Below are positions 55,401 to 64,000 of a DNA stretch of 64,000 nt, piece by piece; within the stretch, counting starts at the first letter, position 1; each line of letters starts with the position of its first letter. The notes below the pieces were generated by a model. The model searched no databases and was not told the origin of the DNA. It was given only the letters and a program-made list of their open reading frames with translations. The stretch comes from an uncultured Collinsella sp. Lineage in GTDB: Bacteria; Actinomycetota; Coriobacteriia; Coriobacteriales; Coriobacteriaceae. The DNA lies in the NCBI GenBank assembly GCA_902478545.1, contig CABSLA010000005.1:4573-68572 (forward strand). The letters run 5' to 3'. The position numbers were made by a program, and so were the translations under genes.

Positions 55401-56083
55401 CTAAACCACTGAACGACAAGGAGCGTAACGAAAACACGAACCATATACTGCATAGACCTAACAGGGTTAAGATAGCTCTCGCCACCTTGACGCTCGCGCA
55501 TCTTAACCTGTACCTCTGAAATGGAATACCCTTGCTTCAAAAAGAGAGCGAGAGATTCTGGTTCCGGATTTAAGGTATTGTCGTAATAGTATTTCTTAAG
55601 AATATCCCGCCCAAATAGCCTAAATCCAGACGTTGGGTCACTGATCCTCTTGCCTGTCAGAATCTTTATTAGCACCGTAATCATACGCGAGCCGATCATG
55701 CGAAGCGTCTTGTCTTTGCGCACGCTTACAAACCTAGAGCCAATGACAATATCTGATCCATCAGATTGAGCCCTATCAACAAGGACCTTTATATATTCCG
55801 GACAATGCTGGCCGTCAGCATCAAACTGAACCATATAGTCATATCCATGATCAACCGCATAACGCGCAGCCGTCTGAAACCCAACGGTCAAACCACAGTT
55901 AATGGGCATATCAATGATGTCACAACCAAGATCCTTGCAGATAGCTAGCGTTCGATCTCGAGACCCATCATTGATAACAACAAAATCAAACTCAGGTGCA
56001 ATTTGTCTGAGCTCGCATATCGTCTTTTCTATGCATTCCTCCTCATTATAAGCAGGAATAGCGATAAGAGTTTTGGGTGTCAT
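55397..56083 (-). CDS. Glycosyltransferase family 2 (DPM1/polyprenyl-phosphate type)
   Basis: GT-A transferase: LIAIPAYNEEECIEKTI, VINDGSRDRT, metal motif QFDADGQH, and GFRLFGRDIL as the acceptor-side block. The 228 residues lack a membrane anchor, which the adjoining DUF2304 protein probably provides. It likely makes a polyprenyl-phosphate sugar used outside the membrane, perhaps by the DUF2142 protein. ATG at 56083 is assumed; a GTG two codons earlier is possible. Confidence 0.82.
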   Translation of the reverse strand: MTPKTLIAIPAYNEEECIEKTICELRQIAPEFDFVVINDGSRDRTLAICKDLGCDIIDMPINCGLTVGFQTAARYAVDHGYDYMVQFDADGQHCPEYIKVLVDRAQSDGSDIVIGSRFVSVRKDKTLRMIGSRMITVLIKILTGKRISDPTSGFRLFGRDILKKYYYDNTLNPEPESLALFLKQGYSISEVQVKMRERQGGESYLNPVRSMQYMVRVFVTLLVVQWFR

Positions 56084-56194
56084 ATACACATAAACCGATC
56101 TCTAGTTTTTCTCATTATTATAGCGAGAGATATACAAATGGTTAAATAGACACAACGAATGGTGCACCCTTGATTATCAACTTAATCAGAACAC

Positions 56195-56234
56195 TTCCCA
56201 CATTCATCCGTACATGGACGGATGAATGTGGGAA
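56195..56234. repeat. Perfect 17-base palindrome arms
   Basis: TTCCCACATTCATCCGT faces its exact complement across a six-base loop (ACATGG). It lies 28 bases inside the left direct repeat of the insertion remnant. No T-run follows on either side, which argues against a terminator. Confidence 0.8.
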
Positions 56235-56285
56235 CCCGTTACCCTGAGAGCCGAACCGGTTGGCCCCGGGGACTCGAAGGACAGC

Positions 56286-56542
56286 ATGTCCGGAAAAAAG
56301 AAAAAGGGTTCCGAGAAGGCAACCCCGAGTGTCTACGGCAGGCTCACCAGACACGAAAGGGACACGGGCCAGAAGATGCTGGAGCTGGACGCCCGCGCGC
56401 CTCCAAGGCGATGCTCGGCGGCGATGCGGAGGCGCTGCTAGACGCCTACAGCCTGGAGGACGTGCCCATCGGAAGACTCGACCTGACGCCGAGCCTCATC
56501 GAGAGGGCACGCGCAGAGAGGCGCGTCGCCCCGCTGGCCTAG
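56286..56542 (+). pseudogene. Small frameshifted gene of unknown family
   Basis: One frame gives MSGKKKKGSEKATPSVYGRL and continues to KMLELDARA near 56399. The sequence then continues sensibly only in another frame (SKAMLGGDAEALLDAYSLED, then LDLTPSLIERARAERR) to the stop at 56542. Together they read as one polypeptide of about 85 residues, so a one-base change broke the gene. I do not recognise the family. It lies in the GC-rich insert between direct repeats. The rest of the insert, to 56760, has no gene I can support. Confidence 0.5.
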
Positions 56543-56888
56543 CCCAAAGGCAAAACGGAATAGGCGGACCGACCGTCCAGCTGAGTCTGGAAAGAGGTGC
56601 CAGACTGAGGGCGGAGAATGGCCCCCGGACCTATCGAACACATATCCACCGTTCCTTCAACTGGGGAAACGGAGCCCCCGGGGTCCATGGTGGCCGCGGG
56701 GGCGTTCGGTTAGCCGCGGATACGAACTATCTGCGCAGCGTGTTCGGCTGAGATCGGAAATCAACCACGAATGGTGCACACGGCATCGAGAACCCCGCAA
56801 CAAACCTCGCCCTAGATTTCAAAGCTAGCAATCTTACGAGTGTCGAACGGCATGGTTACGCCATGTCTCTCTAAGCGTAGGTGCACAA

Positions 56889-57833
56889 CTACGAGGTTTT
56901 CTCAATAGTTTTAATTGCAACCACACGCGCCATATTAATGACATTCATTAAATACGACTTAGAGCAAAATGGGATTTGAAGCAATTGGAAAATACCTTTT
57001 GCTCGATTACCAGAATGAATATTTCTCAACGCATTATTAAATAATGCATTTGCCTTTAGATAGTTCTCAGCTCGGCGCCGATCGAACCGCTCGGCGACGA
57101 TTGTATCAATCTTATCGACATCCAGTGATCGACCCTCTTTGAAAGCTGAACGTAAACACTGAGAAACAACGAACTGTTTATACAAATTGCTACGCGAAAT
57201 GCTATTAACAGTCATTCTGTATCGAATGAGCGGCTCTGGAACATTTCCAATAGTGAACCCTTCCAGCTCGGCACGCAACAGTAAGTCATAATCTTCTGCT
57301 AGCGGAACAGACCGATACCCCATTTCAAATACAGACCTTCTTCCAAACCAACTCGGATGAGGTACGCAATTTCTAATCATAAGAGAACGCCTAACGCCTT
57401 CACTCGAACTTGGAATTGAATCAACGAGATATAATTGACTACCGTCTTCGTCAATGGCGTTCAAATAAGAACCCACTAGGTCAAGCTCATGTTCTTCAAG
57501 ATACGACAACTGCCGTTCGATGCGCTGCGCCTCAGAAATGTCATCTGAGTCCATTCGGCAGATATACTGACCGCGTGAGACCTTGAACGCCCTTTCCAAA
57601 GATGCAGCAAGACCAAGATTGCGTTCATTTCTCACGAGGCAAATCCTGCTGTCATGAGAGCTATAGTTTTGAGCAATATCGTAAAGTGTGTTGTCATCTG
57701 GATTATCAAAAACAACAACCACCTCGATTCGATGATAGGTCTGCTTTAAAATAGACGCTAGTGCCTCAGTAAAATCTTTGGCGCTCTCCCTATAACAAGG
57801 CATGAGCACTGAAACCAACTGTGAATCTGTCAA
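56889..57833 (-). CDS. Glycosyltransferase family 2
   Basis: GT-A transferase of 314 residues: VSVLMPCYRESAKDFTEAL, VVFDNPDDNT, the metal motif CRMDSDDISEAQR (about residue 95), and the acceptor-side PLAEDYDLLLRAELEG. The C-terminal third is helical and ends in a hydrophobic/basic patch that could touch the membrane. Acceptor and sugar are unknown. It faces away from the GT4 gene at 57870, with a 36-base gap between starts. Confidence 0.85.
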   Translation of the reverse strand: MTDSQLVSVLMPCYRESAKDFTEALASILKQTYHRIEVVVVFDNPDDNTLYDIAQNYSSHDSRICLVRNERNLGLAASLERAFKVSRGQYICRMDSDDISEAQRIERQLSYLEEHELDLVGSYLNAIDEDGSQLYLVDSIPSSSEGVRRSLMIRNCVPHPSWFGRRSVFEMGYRSVPLAEDYDLLLRAELEGFTIGNVPEPLIRYRMTVNSISRSNLYKQFVVSQCLRSAFKEGRSLDVDKIDTIVAERFDRRRAENYLKANALFNNALRNIHSGNRAKGIFQLLQIPFCSKSYLMNVINMARVVAIKTIEKTS

Positions 57834-57869
57834 CTAAAACCTCCAACACCGCTGCGGGAGCAAACGCTA

Positions 57870-58967
57870 ATGAAAACTACCGATAGTTTAATAGTCCTTC
57901 ATGTGGCATATATTACAAGTGATTTCGCTTCTGGCGTGTCTACAGTGGTGCCTCAATACCTAAATGAGCAGTCAGAAATAAAGGAAATGAATATAGCTCT
58001 ATTAAATCTTACAAACTACAGACCTAAAGATGCGAAATATCCTGTCTTCTTTCAGTCATGCATAGAAAAACTTCCTGAACCGTTTTGCAATCCGTCACTC
58101 GTAATATTTCATGAGATATATAGGCCGGATCACATTAAACTAAGCCATTGGCTCAGAAGACGTGCGATCCCATACATCATCACACCACATGGGTCTCTAA
58201 CATATGTGGCGCAAGAACAGCATCATTTAGCTAAACAATTGCTTAATGTTTTCTTCTATAACGCCTTTATTCGCAATGCTGATTGTATCCATTTTCTATC
58301 GAAAAAAGAGGCGATGAGTTCAAACGGCTTTAAACATAGGAAAGCAAGAATTATTCCAAATGGTGTTAGCATCCCAAAAGCCAAAGCCTCAAACTTAGAC
58401 AGCCGCATCGCGCTTTTTATTGGCCGCCTAGATATAGAGGTCAAAGGTCTTGATCTACTGATCAAAAGTCTGCCGCTAATTGCTGATGAGCTAAGAGGGC
58501 TCGGAGCTAAAATCTACATCTACGGTCCAGACGAAGATGGGTCTATGGCCAAACTGGAACTACTTATTGCCGACAATCAAGTATCCGATATTGTTTTATT
58601 AAATGGTCCAGTTAATGGTCAATCTAAAGCGGACGCTTTTCTCAAATCGCAGTTTTATATCCAACTTTCACGCACTGAAGGTTTCCCGACGTCTGTTTTG
58701 GAAGCGCTAGCATATGGCCTCCCAATTATTGTTACCGAGGGAACCACATGGAAAGAAACGGCGAACAATAAAGGAATTGGAATCGGTGTAGAATCTGATC
58801 TCGAAGCCATTTCTAACGCAATTCTCACCCTGTTCAATGACGATGAGCTTCGTTGTAAACTTGCAAATGCAGCTAGAAAGTATGCAATTGAACACTTTCA
58901 ATGGAAGGCCATTGCCAAGCGTCAATTTATTTTATACAGGGACATTGTAAACGGGCTTTCTAACTAA
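57870..58967 (+). CDS. Glycosyltransferase family 4
   Basis: GT-B retaining transferase of 365 residues. N-terminal YITSDFASGVSTVV (acceptor side), then IIPNGVSI, the nucleotide-sugar domain with LFIGRLDIEVKGLDLLI, and the EX7E-type region SRTEGFPTSVLEALAYGLPI. GGGAG lies upstream of the ATG. It is followed by a GT2 gene 33 bases later on the same strand. AT-rich. Confidence 0.88.
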   Translation: MKTTDSLIVLHVAYITSDFASGVSTVVPQYLNEQSEIKEMNIALLNLTNYRPKDAKYPVFFQSCIEKLPEPFCNPSLVIFHEIYRPDHIKLSHWLRRRAIPYIITPHGSLTYVAQEQHHLAKQLLNVFFYNAFIRNADCIHFLSKKEAMSSNGFKHRKARIIPNGVSIPKAKASNLDSRIALFIGRLDIEVKGLDLLIKSLPLIADELRGLGAKIYIYGPDEDGSMAKLELLIADNQVSDIVLLNGPVNGQSKADAFLKSQFYIQLSRTEGFPTSVLEALAYGLPIIVTEGTTWKETANNKGIGIGVESDLEAISNAILTLFNDDELRCKLANAARKYAIEHFQWKAIAKRQFILYRDIVNGLSN

Positions 58968-59000
58968 CCATCTTGTTCTTCCAATACGGAAAGGAACTAA

Positions 59001-60017
59001 ATGCTGTTTTCAATTATTATCCCTGCATATAATGCGGCATCCAGTTTGCCGGAAACGCTATCATCCATCTACCAACAAACATATGACGGCTATGAAATTA
59101 TTCTCATCAATGATGGATCAGCGGACGCTACTGAAAGTGTCTGCAAAGTGTTTTGTGAATCTCACAACAATACTCATTACGTTAGACAAAATAATATGGG
59201 CGTATATGAGGCCAGGCGAAAAGGCGCGGAGATAAGCGCCGGAGATTACCTGGTCTTTGTTGATGCAGATGATTCTTTGCGCTTCGATACCCTATCTATT
59301 CTTGCTCGCGAAATCGATAAGTGCAATCCAGACATAATCTGTTTCAGCTATACAAGAAACCCAGACTATTCAAACGATCCGTTTATCAATCCCGCCCTTC
59401 CGTCTGGCATCTATGAAGGTGACGATCTCGCCGAAGTCAGAAAATGTTTGGCACGAGGGAAACTCAATTCAATTTGGGGAAAGGCAATCAAAAGAAACTG
59501 TCTGATTGACGATTTAAGCAATACCGATACAAAGAGAATCGATTTTGCAGAAGATTTTCTGCAAATGATACCCATAGTCGATTCAGCCAGATCGGTTTTA
59601 CAAATAAGTGATGCGCTGTATTATTACAATTGTCAAAACGGACAAAGTGCAACACACAGCTATAAGGAAAAACAGCTTTCAGATTTAACCTTCGTCACCT
59701 CAAGCCTAGTGAAAATCGCTGCTCGTTGGGGAGAAGAAACAGAAAGGCTGGCATGGAAAACAAGAACGGAACAGTATCTTTATCTCCTATCGATCAACGA
59801 GCTCAGTGACAATAATGAGACCAAAAAACGTAACTTTGTTTCAATTTCAGAGGCCTTATTTAATCCCTCAATTAAAGCTGATGTCCCTTGCAGCACCTAC
59901 AGGCCTGACAGCTATTTACTGTTCCTTGCGGCAAAGAATAAGCACTATTTGTTATCTCGAGTAGTAATACGCTGTTGTGAACAGCTAAAACTATTGATAC
60001 TGAAAGTCTTGAGCTAA
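59001..60017 (+). CDS. Glycosyltransferase family 2
   Basis: GT-A transferase of 338 residues: FSIIIPAYNAASSLPETL, LINDGSADATE, FVDADDSLRFD as the metal-binding motif (about 90-94), and DFAEDFLQM as the acceptor-side block. GGAAAGGAA precedes the ATG. It forms a plus-strand pair with the GT4 gene, enclosed by minus-strand genes on both sides. Confidence 0.86.
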   Translation: MLFSIIIPAYNAASSLPETLSSIYQQTYDGYEIILINDGSADATESVCKVFCESHNNTHYVRQNNMGVYEARRKGAEISAGDYLVFVDADDSLRFDTLSILAREIDKCNPDIICFSYTRNPDYSNDPFINPALPSGIYEGDDLAEVRKCLARGKLNSIWGKAIKRNCLIDDLSNTDTKRIDFAEDFLQMIPIVDSARSVLQISDALYYYNCQNGQSATHSYKEKQLSDLTFVTSSLVKIAARWGEETERLAWKTRTEQYLYLLSINELSDNNETKKRNFVSISEALFNPSIKADVPCSTYRPDSYLLFLAAKNKHYLLSRVVIRCCEQLKLLILKVLS

Positions 60018-60062
60018 TCGCCCTGTTGCCATCGCTCATTTTTCCTGGCACCGAGTAATAAA

Positions 60063-60111
60063 ACCAACCGACTTAGCCTTCGATAATCAAATGTCAGGCA
60101 AGCCGGTTGGT
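60063..60111 (-). terminator. Terminator after the flippase gene
   Basis: ACCAACCG and CGGTTGGT (8 base pairs) enclose a long loop with a second partial stem (TAGCC/GGCAA side). Reading the minus strand, TTTTATT follows. It lies between the converging GT2 and flippase genes and may serve both, better on the minus strand. Confidence 0.6.
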
Positions 60112-60163
60112 CATAAAAGTAATGAAAGTACATTAGGCTATTCTGCTTAATAAGCGTCGCAGA

Positions 60164-61714
60164 TTATCGCTTGATAAATGCAGATATGCTCGTCTTTTCG
60201 GATTCGTTTAGCCCAAACATCAAAACCAAGAAGAAATAGATAAAGAAATAAATTATTGCTGAAACCAAAACCACCACAAGGCCAGATAAAAGTCTTTTAA
60301 TTAGGTTATAGAGCAGCAGCAAAGCCCCCGTACCGACAATAACCAAGACGGAAAGTTTGGCAATTTCAAGCCAAAATTTCTTTATGTTCAACCCAAGCTT
60401 TTCAGAATAATACCAATTCATACAGAAACCGTTGCCTATAACCATAGCGATGGCTGTTGAAACTGCTGCGCCCACTATGCCCATAAGCTTGAGCAGTATA
60501 ATCGTCACGACCACGTTGACAAGCGCAATCGCAAGATACATATACCCCCTATACAGGTAAACATTCGCAACCTGCATTATGGTAAGTCCCAGGTTCTGAA
60601 TTAAGTCAATGGTAAATGGAACCATTACGATCAAGGCGATATAGAAAGCGTCTATATAGTCCTTGCCAGCCCAAATAATGATGAAATCTTTCCCCAGAAC
60701 AATAAATAAACTAAGAACAAATCCGCAGACGATAAAGGAAATGCGACCAACTTTAATGAAGAGATCCGAAATTTCAGACATATCCTTATTCTGGCAATAC
60801 AGTTCTGAAACTCGAGGAAGAAAAACTGAAGAGGCTGCCGTACCAATTGTCATATAAATCGTGTAGATTTGAGATCCAACAGAATATACCGCAACGGCGG
60901 CAGCACCAAAATAATAGCCGACAATTAATTGATCGGTTTTCCAGAAAATCTGGTCAGCAATCGTCACCAATACAATCGCGCCACTAAAAAATAGCAAACC
61001 TTTAGCCAGTTTCATGTCCCAGCCATGATATCTGAAACTAATATGCAGATTATATTTAGCAAACAAACGCTGGCTCACCGCGCACAACACATTTGTAACA
61101 AGCACAACTAAACATACGGCTAATGCATTCTTAAAAATTGTCGTAAGTCCATACACAATGAAAGGCTGAGCTATTAGGGCGGCCAATTGCGAGCCCTTCA
61201 AAAAAACGAACCTTTCATTAGCAGTTATCGCCGCAACGCTAATAGTGTTGTTCATGATAACAATTGTGTTGATCCCTAATACAACAAGCATTGCGGAACA
61301 CTCATCAAGCTGTGAGTTTGTAAAACTGGCTGAATATACAAACCGAACAACCACGGCGAGAACGCAACTTATTAGCATCACGAACACAGATAGGACCCAG
61401 TACAGACGCCTAGCTATTGCGAGAGTATTCTCCATTAAGTCATTTTTGCCCTCTACCATATACTTGCAATAAAAACGCCCAACACCGGCAGACAAAATCC
61501 CATTAATGGAAACTATATAAGACATGATAGAACCTATCAATTGATAGAGTCCATATTCGTCTTGTCCAATGTTTTGCAACAACATCGGAACATATACAAA
61601 GCCGACTAAAGCCTGAGCCAGTATATAACCATATGTAATTATTATGCCAGTAAGTCTTCTGCTTGCGCTACTTATCAGAATCACCGTTTCACAATTAGTT
61701 GCTTCAAATACCAT
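60164..61714 (-). CDS. Polysaccharide flippase, Wzx/MATE-like
   Basis: About 14 membrane helices over 516 residues, opening with ITYGYILAQALVGFVYVPMLL and GQDEYGLYQLIGSI, typical of the polysaccharide-transporter branch of the MOP superfamily. It would flip lipid-linked repeat units across the membrane. The first 20 residues are uncertain, since no good ribosome site precedes the ATG at 61714. It starts 15 bases after the wall-protein gene's stop, so the two may be cotranscribed. The locus thus has both a flippase and an ABC exporter. Confidence 0.85.
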   Translation of the reverse strand: MVFEATNCETVILISSASRRLTGIIITYGYILAQALVGFVYVPMLLQNIGQDEYGLYQLIGSIMSYIVSINGILSAGVGRFYCKYMVEGKNDLMENTLAIARRLYWVLSVFVMLISCVLAVVVRFVYSASFTNSQLDECSAMLVVLGINTIVIMNNTISVAAITANERFVFLKGSQLAALIAQPFIVYGLTTIFKNALAVCLVVLVTNVLCAVSQRLFAKYNLHISFRYHGWDMKLAKGLLFFSGAIVLVTIADQIFWKTDQLIVGYYFGAAAVAVYSVGSQIYTIYMTIGTAASSVFLPRVSELYCQNKDMSEISDLFIKVGRISFIVCGFVLSLFIVLGKDFIIIWAGKDYIDAFYIALIVMVPFTIDLIQNLGLTIMQVANVYLYRGYMYLAIALVNVVVTIILLKLMGIVGAAVSTAIAMVIGNGFCMNWYYSEKLGLNIKKFWLEIAKLSVLVIVGTGALLLLYNLIKRLLSGLVVVLVSAIIYFFIYFFLVLMFGLNESEKTSISAFIKR

Positions 61715-61729
61715 TCAGATATTAAAGCA

Positions 61730-64000
61730 CTATTTAATCAGAACAACCGATTGCCGAACCTCTCCTTTGTTCGCATTGTTAAAGCAGGGTCCGATTAAAT
61801 TCCCAGGCAGAATTTGATGCCACATTTTATTGTCATGCGGATTATCTCCCCAGAAGAACCCAATATGACAGTCGATTGATCCGTCAGTCTTAAAGAAGAT
61901 AATATCTCCCTTTTGAGCATAACCACTATTTAGCATATCTTGGACAGTACGGAACTCATACATTTTGCATCCCAAATCTCGAGCATAGCCATACCATCTC
62001 CAAGCGTTAATATAGCCGCCACCGCCTGGCCCCCCAGCCCAAGGAGAGTGATTATTATTCTGCGCAATACGATTGACATCGCCACCAACCGCAGCATAAG
62101 CATGAGCCACGAAGCCAGTGCAATTCATGCCAGTATAGCCATCCCATCTCGGGGCACCTTTTGGGTAAAGGCAACTATCATAGGAGAAGCCACCGGAATA
62201 TCTCGTTCCTAAATAATAGCCATCAAATTGATGCGACGTAAGCCAAGTGACGAGTCCAATACGACTAACCCCCAAAACCGTTGAGCTACCAAATGGGCTG
62301 TAGTAAATCTGAGTCGACTTCGACTGGAGAGTGCCATCAGGAAGCAAGACATCGCAGTAAAGATCGTAATAACCATCTTGCAATCCAAGTGCAGATGGAT
62401 TGAAATAAGCGTCATTCACACTGGAAAATTCTTTTAGAACACCCCATTTACTCCAGTCGGACTTGGCCCAAACAAATTTAAACTGAAATTGCCCAGATTT
62501 TTCAGCTGCAAGCGTTCCCAAATCAGCTCGAACTCCCCAAGAATTATTGCCATCAGTCGAAATTGCAGTAATCCTCGAGAAATCCCAACAGCTAATGATT
62601 GTTCTTTTTGTTTGGACAACTCCATCTGACCCCGAAACGTCACAGATCAATTCATAGTCTCCGGCGTCTTTTGGAGCCCATTGCAAGTGTGAACTTGCGC
62701 CCTGTTGAGCAACGCCCCAGTCAGCCCAATTATTCTTATTCCAGACGAACTTATACTGTAAGTAATTAGTATCACCCGAGCATCTGGCATCGATCTCAGT
62801 GCTTTCATTAGGCCTGACAAGCGTTGCAGAAGAACTCAAGGACTCGTAATTCCACTTCTCGGAGCCAATCGAGCATTCAGTCTTCGAGGTCATCGTCTGA
62901 TCGTTGGCCTCATCAATAACATCAACAAAAACGGTGACAGCGCCAGATTTATCGACTCTCCAGTCAATTGAGGATTTACCTCTGCCGGAGTCAATCACAC
63001 CCCATTCAGCCCAGTTGTTCCGCATCCAAACATATTTGTATGAAATCTGGTTATTCTTTCGGATGGTAATCCGAGGTGTAATTGAAAGCGTATCCCCTAC
63101 GCACAAATTGGATGAATCAGATTTCAAATCTATTGAAGTGAAGTTAGATAGATTTCTCTCCACCCTGACGGGGAACCTCCAGGTCCTCACGTTGCCGGCC
63201 GAATCGACGGCGTCGACCAAGATGTTGACGTCGCCGGCGACCTCCGGCACCCAATCGCAGGAGGCCTCGGGCCCGAGCTGGCGGATGGTGCCCCACCTGG
63301 ACCAGCCGCCCTGCTCCCAGACGAACTTATAGCGGACCGAGCCCGAGTTGCCGGACGCGGTCAGGCCGAGCGAGCAGCGGTCGCCCAGGAGAGGAGACCC
63401 GCCATCGGACGCCTTGGCCGAGAGGCCGTCGACAGAGTAGTCCTCTGAGATGCGAACGGGGAGTCTTGACGTCGACGTGAGCCCGCCGACCGTGACGTCG
63501 GCATAGAGAGTATAGGAGCCGGAAGACGGGGGCGTCCAGGTACAGGCGGCGGACTCAGATGCTGCCTGGATGACGCCCCACTTGGACCATGAGCCCCGTT
63601 CCCAAAGGAATTTAATCTTTGCGCCGGGAGCCGCCGCGGCGGAGATATTGACCTTCATTCCGCCGCTCCACTCGAGCGTATCCCCGCCGCTCACGGAAAG
63701 GCGACAGGCATCCACCCTGACGGGGAACCTCCAGGTCCTCACGTTGCCGGCCGAATCGACGGCGTCGACCAAGATGTTGACGTCGCCGGCGACCTCCGGC
63801 ACCCAATCGCAGGAGGCCTCGGGCCCGAGCTGGCGGATGGTGCCCCACCTGGACCAGCCGCCCTGCTCCCAGACGAACTTATAGCGGACCGAGCCCGAGT
63901 TGCCGGACGCGGTCAGGCCGAGCGAGCAGCGGTCGCCCAGGAGAGGAGACCCGCCATCGGACGCCTTGGCCGAGAGGCCGTCGACAGAGTAGTCCTCTGA
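61730..64000 (-). CDS. Modular wall protein with NlpC/P60-like peptidase domain, 5' end outside window
   Basis: The frame is open to the right edge, so the start is missing; 756 residues are visible. At least six modules of about 90 residues repeat, each with a W-x-x-W-x-x-WG core (for example KFVWEQGGWSRWGTI, KYVWMRNNWAEWGVI, KFVWAKSDWSKWGVL). The last 190 residues look like an NlpC/P60-type cysteine peptidase or amidase: TGMNCTGFVAHAYAAVGG (catalytic Cys), GDIIFFK, and CHIGFFWG (catalytic His). It probably cuts peptidoglycan at the cell surface. The 5' part is very GC-rich and nearly identical between modules; the 3' part is AT-rich. Confidence 0.8.
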   Translation of the reverse strand, partial: SEDYSVDGLSAKASDGGSPLLGDRCSLGLTASGNSGSVRYKFVWEQGGWSRWGTIRQLGPEASCDWVPEVAGDVNILVDAVDSAGNVRTWRFPVRVDACRLSVSGGDTLEWSGGMKVNISAAAAPGAKIKFLWERGSWSKWGVIQAASESAACTWTPPSSGSYTLYADVTVGGLTSTSRLPVRISEDYSVDGLSAKASDGGSPLLGDRCSLGLTASGNSGSVRYKFVWEQGGWSRWGTIRQLGPEASCDWVPEVAGDVNILVDAVDSAGNVRTWRFPVRVERNLSNFTSIDLKSDSSNLCVGDTLSITPRITIRKNNQISYKYVWMRNNWAEWGVIDSGRGKSSIDWRVDKSGAVTVFVDVIDEANDQTMTSKTECSIGSEKWNYESLSSSATLVRPNESTEIDARCSGDTNYLQYKFVWNKNNWADWGVAQQGASSHLQWAPKDAGDYELICDVSGSDGVVQTKRTIISCWDFSRITAISTDGNNSWGVRADLGTLAAEKSGQFQFKFVWAKSDWSKWGVLKEFSSVNDAYFNPSALGLQDGYYDLYCDVLLPDGTLQSKSTQIYYSPFGSSTVLGVSRIGLVTWLTSHQFDGYYLGTRYSGGFSYDSCLYPKGAPRWDGYTGMNCTGFVAHAYAAVGGDVNRIAQNNNHSPWAGGPGGGGYINAWRWYGYARDLGCKMYEFRTVQDMLNSGYAQKGDIIFFKTDGSIDCHIGFFWGDNPHDNKMWHQILPGNLIGPCFNNANKGEVRQSVVLIK
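63160..63448. repeat. 289-base direct repeat, copy A
   Basis: By eye identical, base for base, with 63712-64000; the offset is 552 bases, exactly 184 codons, so the frame is kept. It encodes one complete W-rich module and the start of the next. The repetition probably continues beyond the window. Confidence 0.9.
63712..64000. repeat. 289-base direct repeat, copy B (cut by window end)
   Basis: Second copy of the 552-base unit, identical as far as the sequence goes. The module between the copies (63449-63711) is related but different, so the unit is a two-module block. Confidence 0.9.

Larger units (their letters stand above)
56155..56779. mobile_element. GC-rich insertion remnant bounded by 13-base direct repeats
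   Basis: ACGAATGGTGCAC occurs at 56155-56167 and again at 56767-56779. Between them, sequence after about 56235 is GC-rich, in contrast to the AT-rich genes on both sides. It holds a perfect 17-base inverted repeat near its left end and a broken reading frame. No transposase is recognised. Either the repeats are a target duplication of a lost or decayed element, or they are ends of a non-autonomous one. Confidence 0.5.

Noticed and set aside
61730..64000. Repeat array considered as CRISPR
   Set aside because: The repeats are long, in frame and coding; no short regular repeats with unique spacers occur in the window.

Overview
The window looks like the chromosome of a Coriobacteriia gut actinobacterium, most likely Collinsella. 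This is an inference from gene order, moderately high G+C housekeeping genes, frequent TTG and GTG starts, and the mixture of actinobacterial and firmicute-like families. No ribosomal RNA gene is present to settle it. Two arginine tRNAs are present.

Layout: 1-1200 holds the 3' part of an unrecognised gene and a scrap-yard with a truncated ABC-transporter start. 1212-7683 (minus) is rpsP-khpA-rimM-trmD-lepB-glyQ-glyS plus a dikinase regulatory protein. dinB (plus) follows, then a Y1/RAYT transposase flanked by GGACGGGG hairpins. 10094-14096 (minus) carries rplU-rpmA, a terminator, and obgE-nadD-yqeK-rsfS ending in a second terminator. 14164-23769 (minus) is one tightly packed elongasome operon: mreB-mreC-mreD-mrdA-rodA, then a DUF697-like gene and two radical-SAM-associated genes. 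23885-26993 (minus) encodes a cyclophilin, a TPR membrane protein and a zinc-ribbon membrane protein. 27097-29820 is a P-type ATPase behind tRNA-Arg(CCG).

30178-38741 (plus) is a complete shikimate and Phe/Tyr supraoperon: aroF-tyrA-aroB-aroA-aroC-pheA-aroEK-aroQ. A terminator-like hairpin precedes its first gene, and two REP-type hairpin elements lie inside it. Together these genes run from PEP plus erythrose-4-phosphate to chorismate and on to the Phe and Tyr precursors.

38977-64000 is a surface-polysaccharide locus. It has an ABC exporter (Wzm/Wzt type), dTDP-rhamnose genes (rmlA, rmlB and a fused rmlCD), several glycosyltransferases, a pyruvyltransferase, a DUF2142 membrane protein, a DUF2304/GT2 pair, a Wzx-type flippase and a modular NlpC/P60-like wall protein that runs off the right edge. 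Base composition is patchy: the rml genes are very GC-rich, while most glycosyltransferase genes are AT-rich, as is typical of exchanged capsule loci. An AT-rich two-gene cassette (a P-loop ATPase and a DUF4869 protein) splits the rml genes and is the best candidate here for an undescribed system. Other points of interest are the RAYT/REP family, the aro leader terminator and a 552-bp identical repeat unit in the wall protein.
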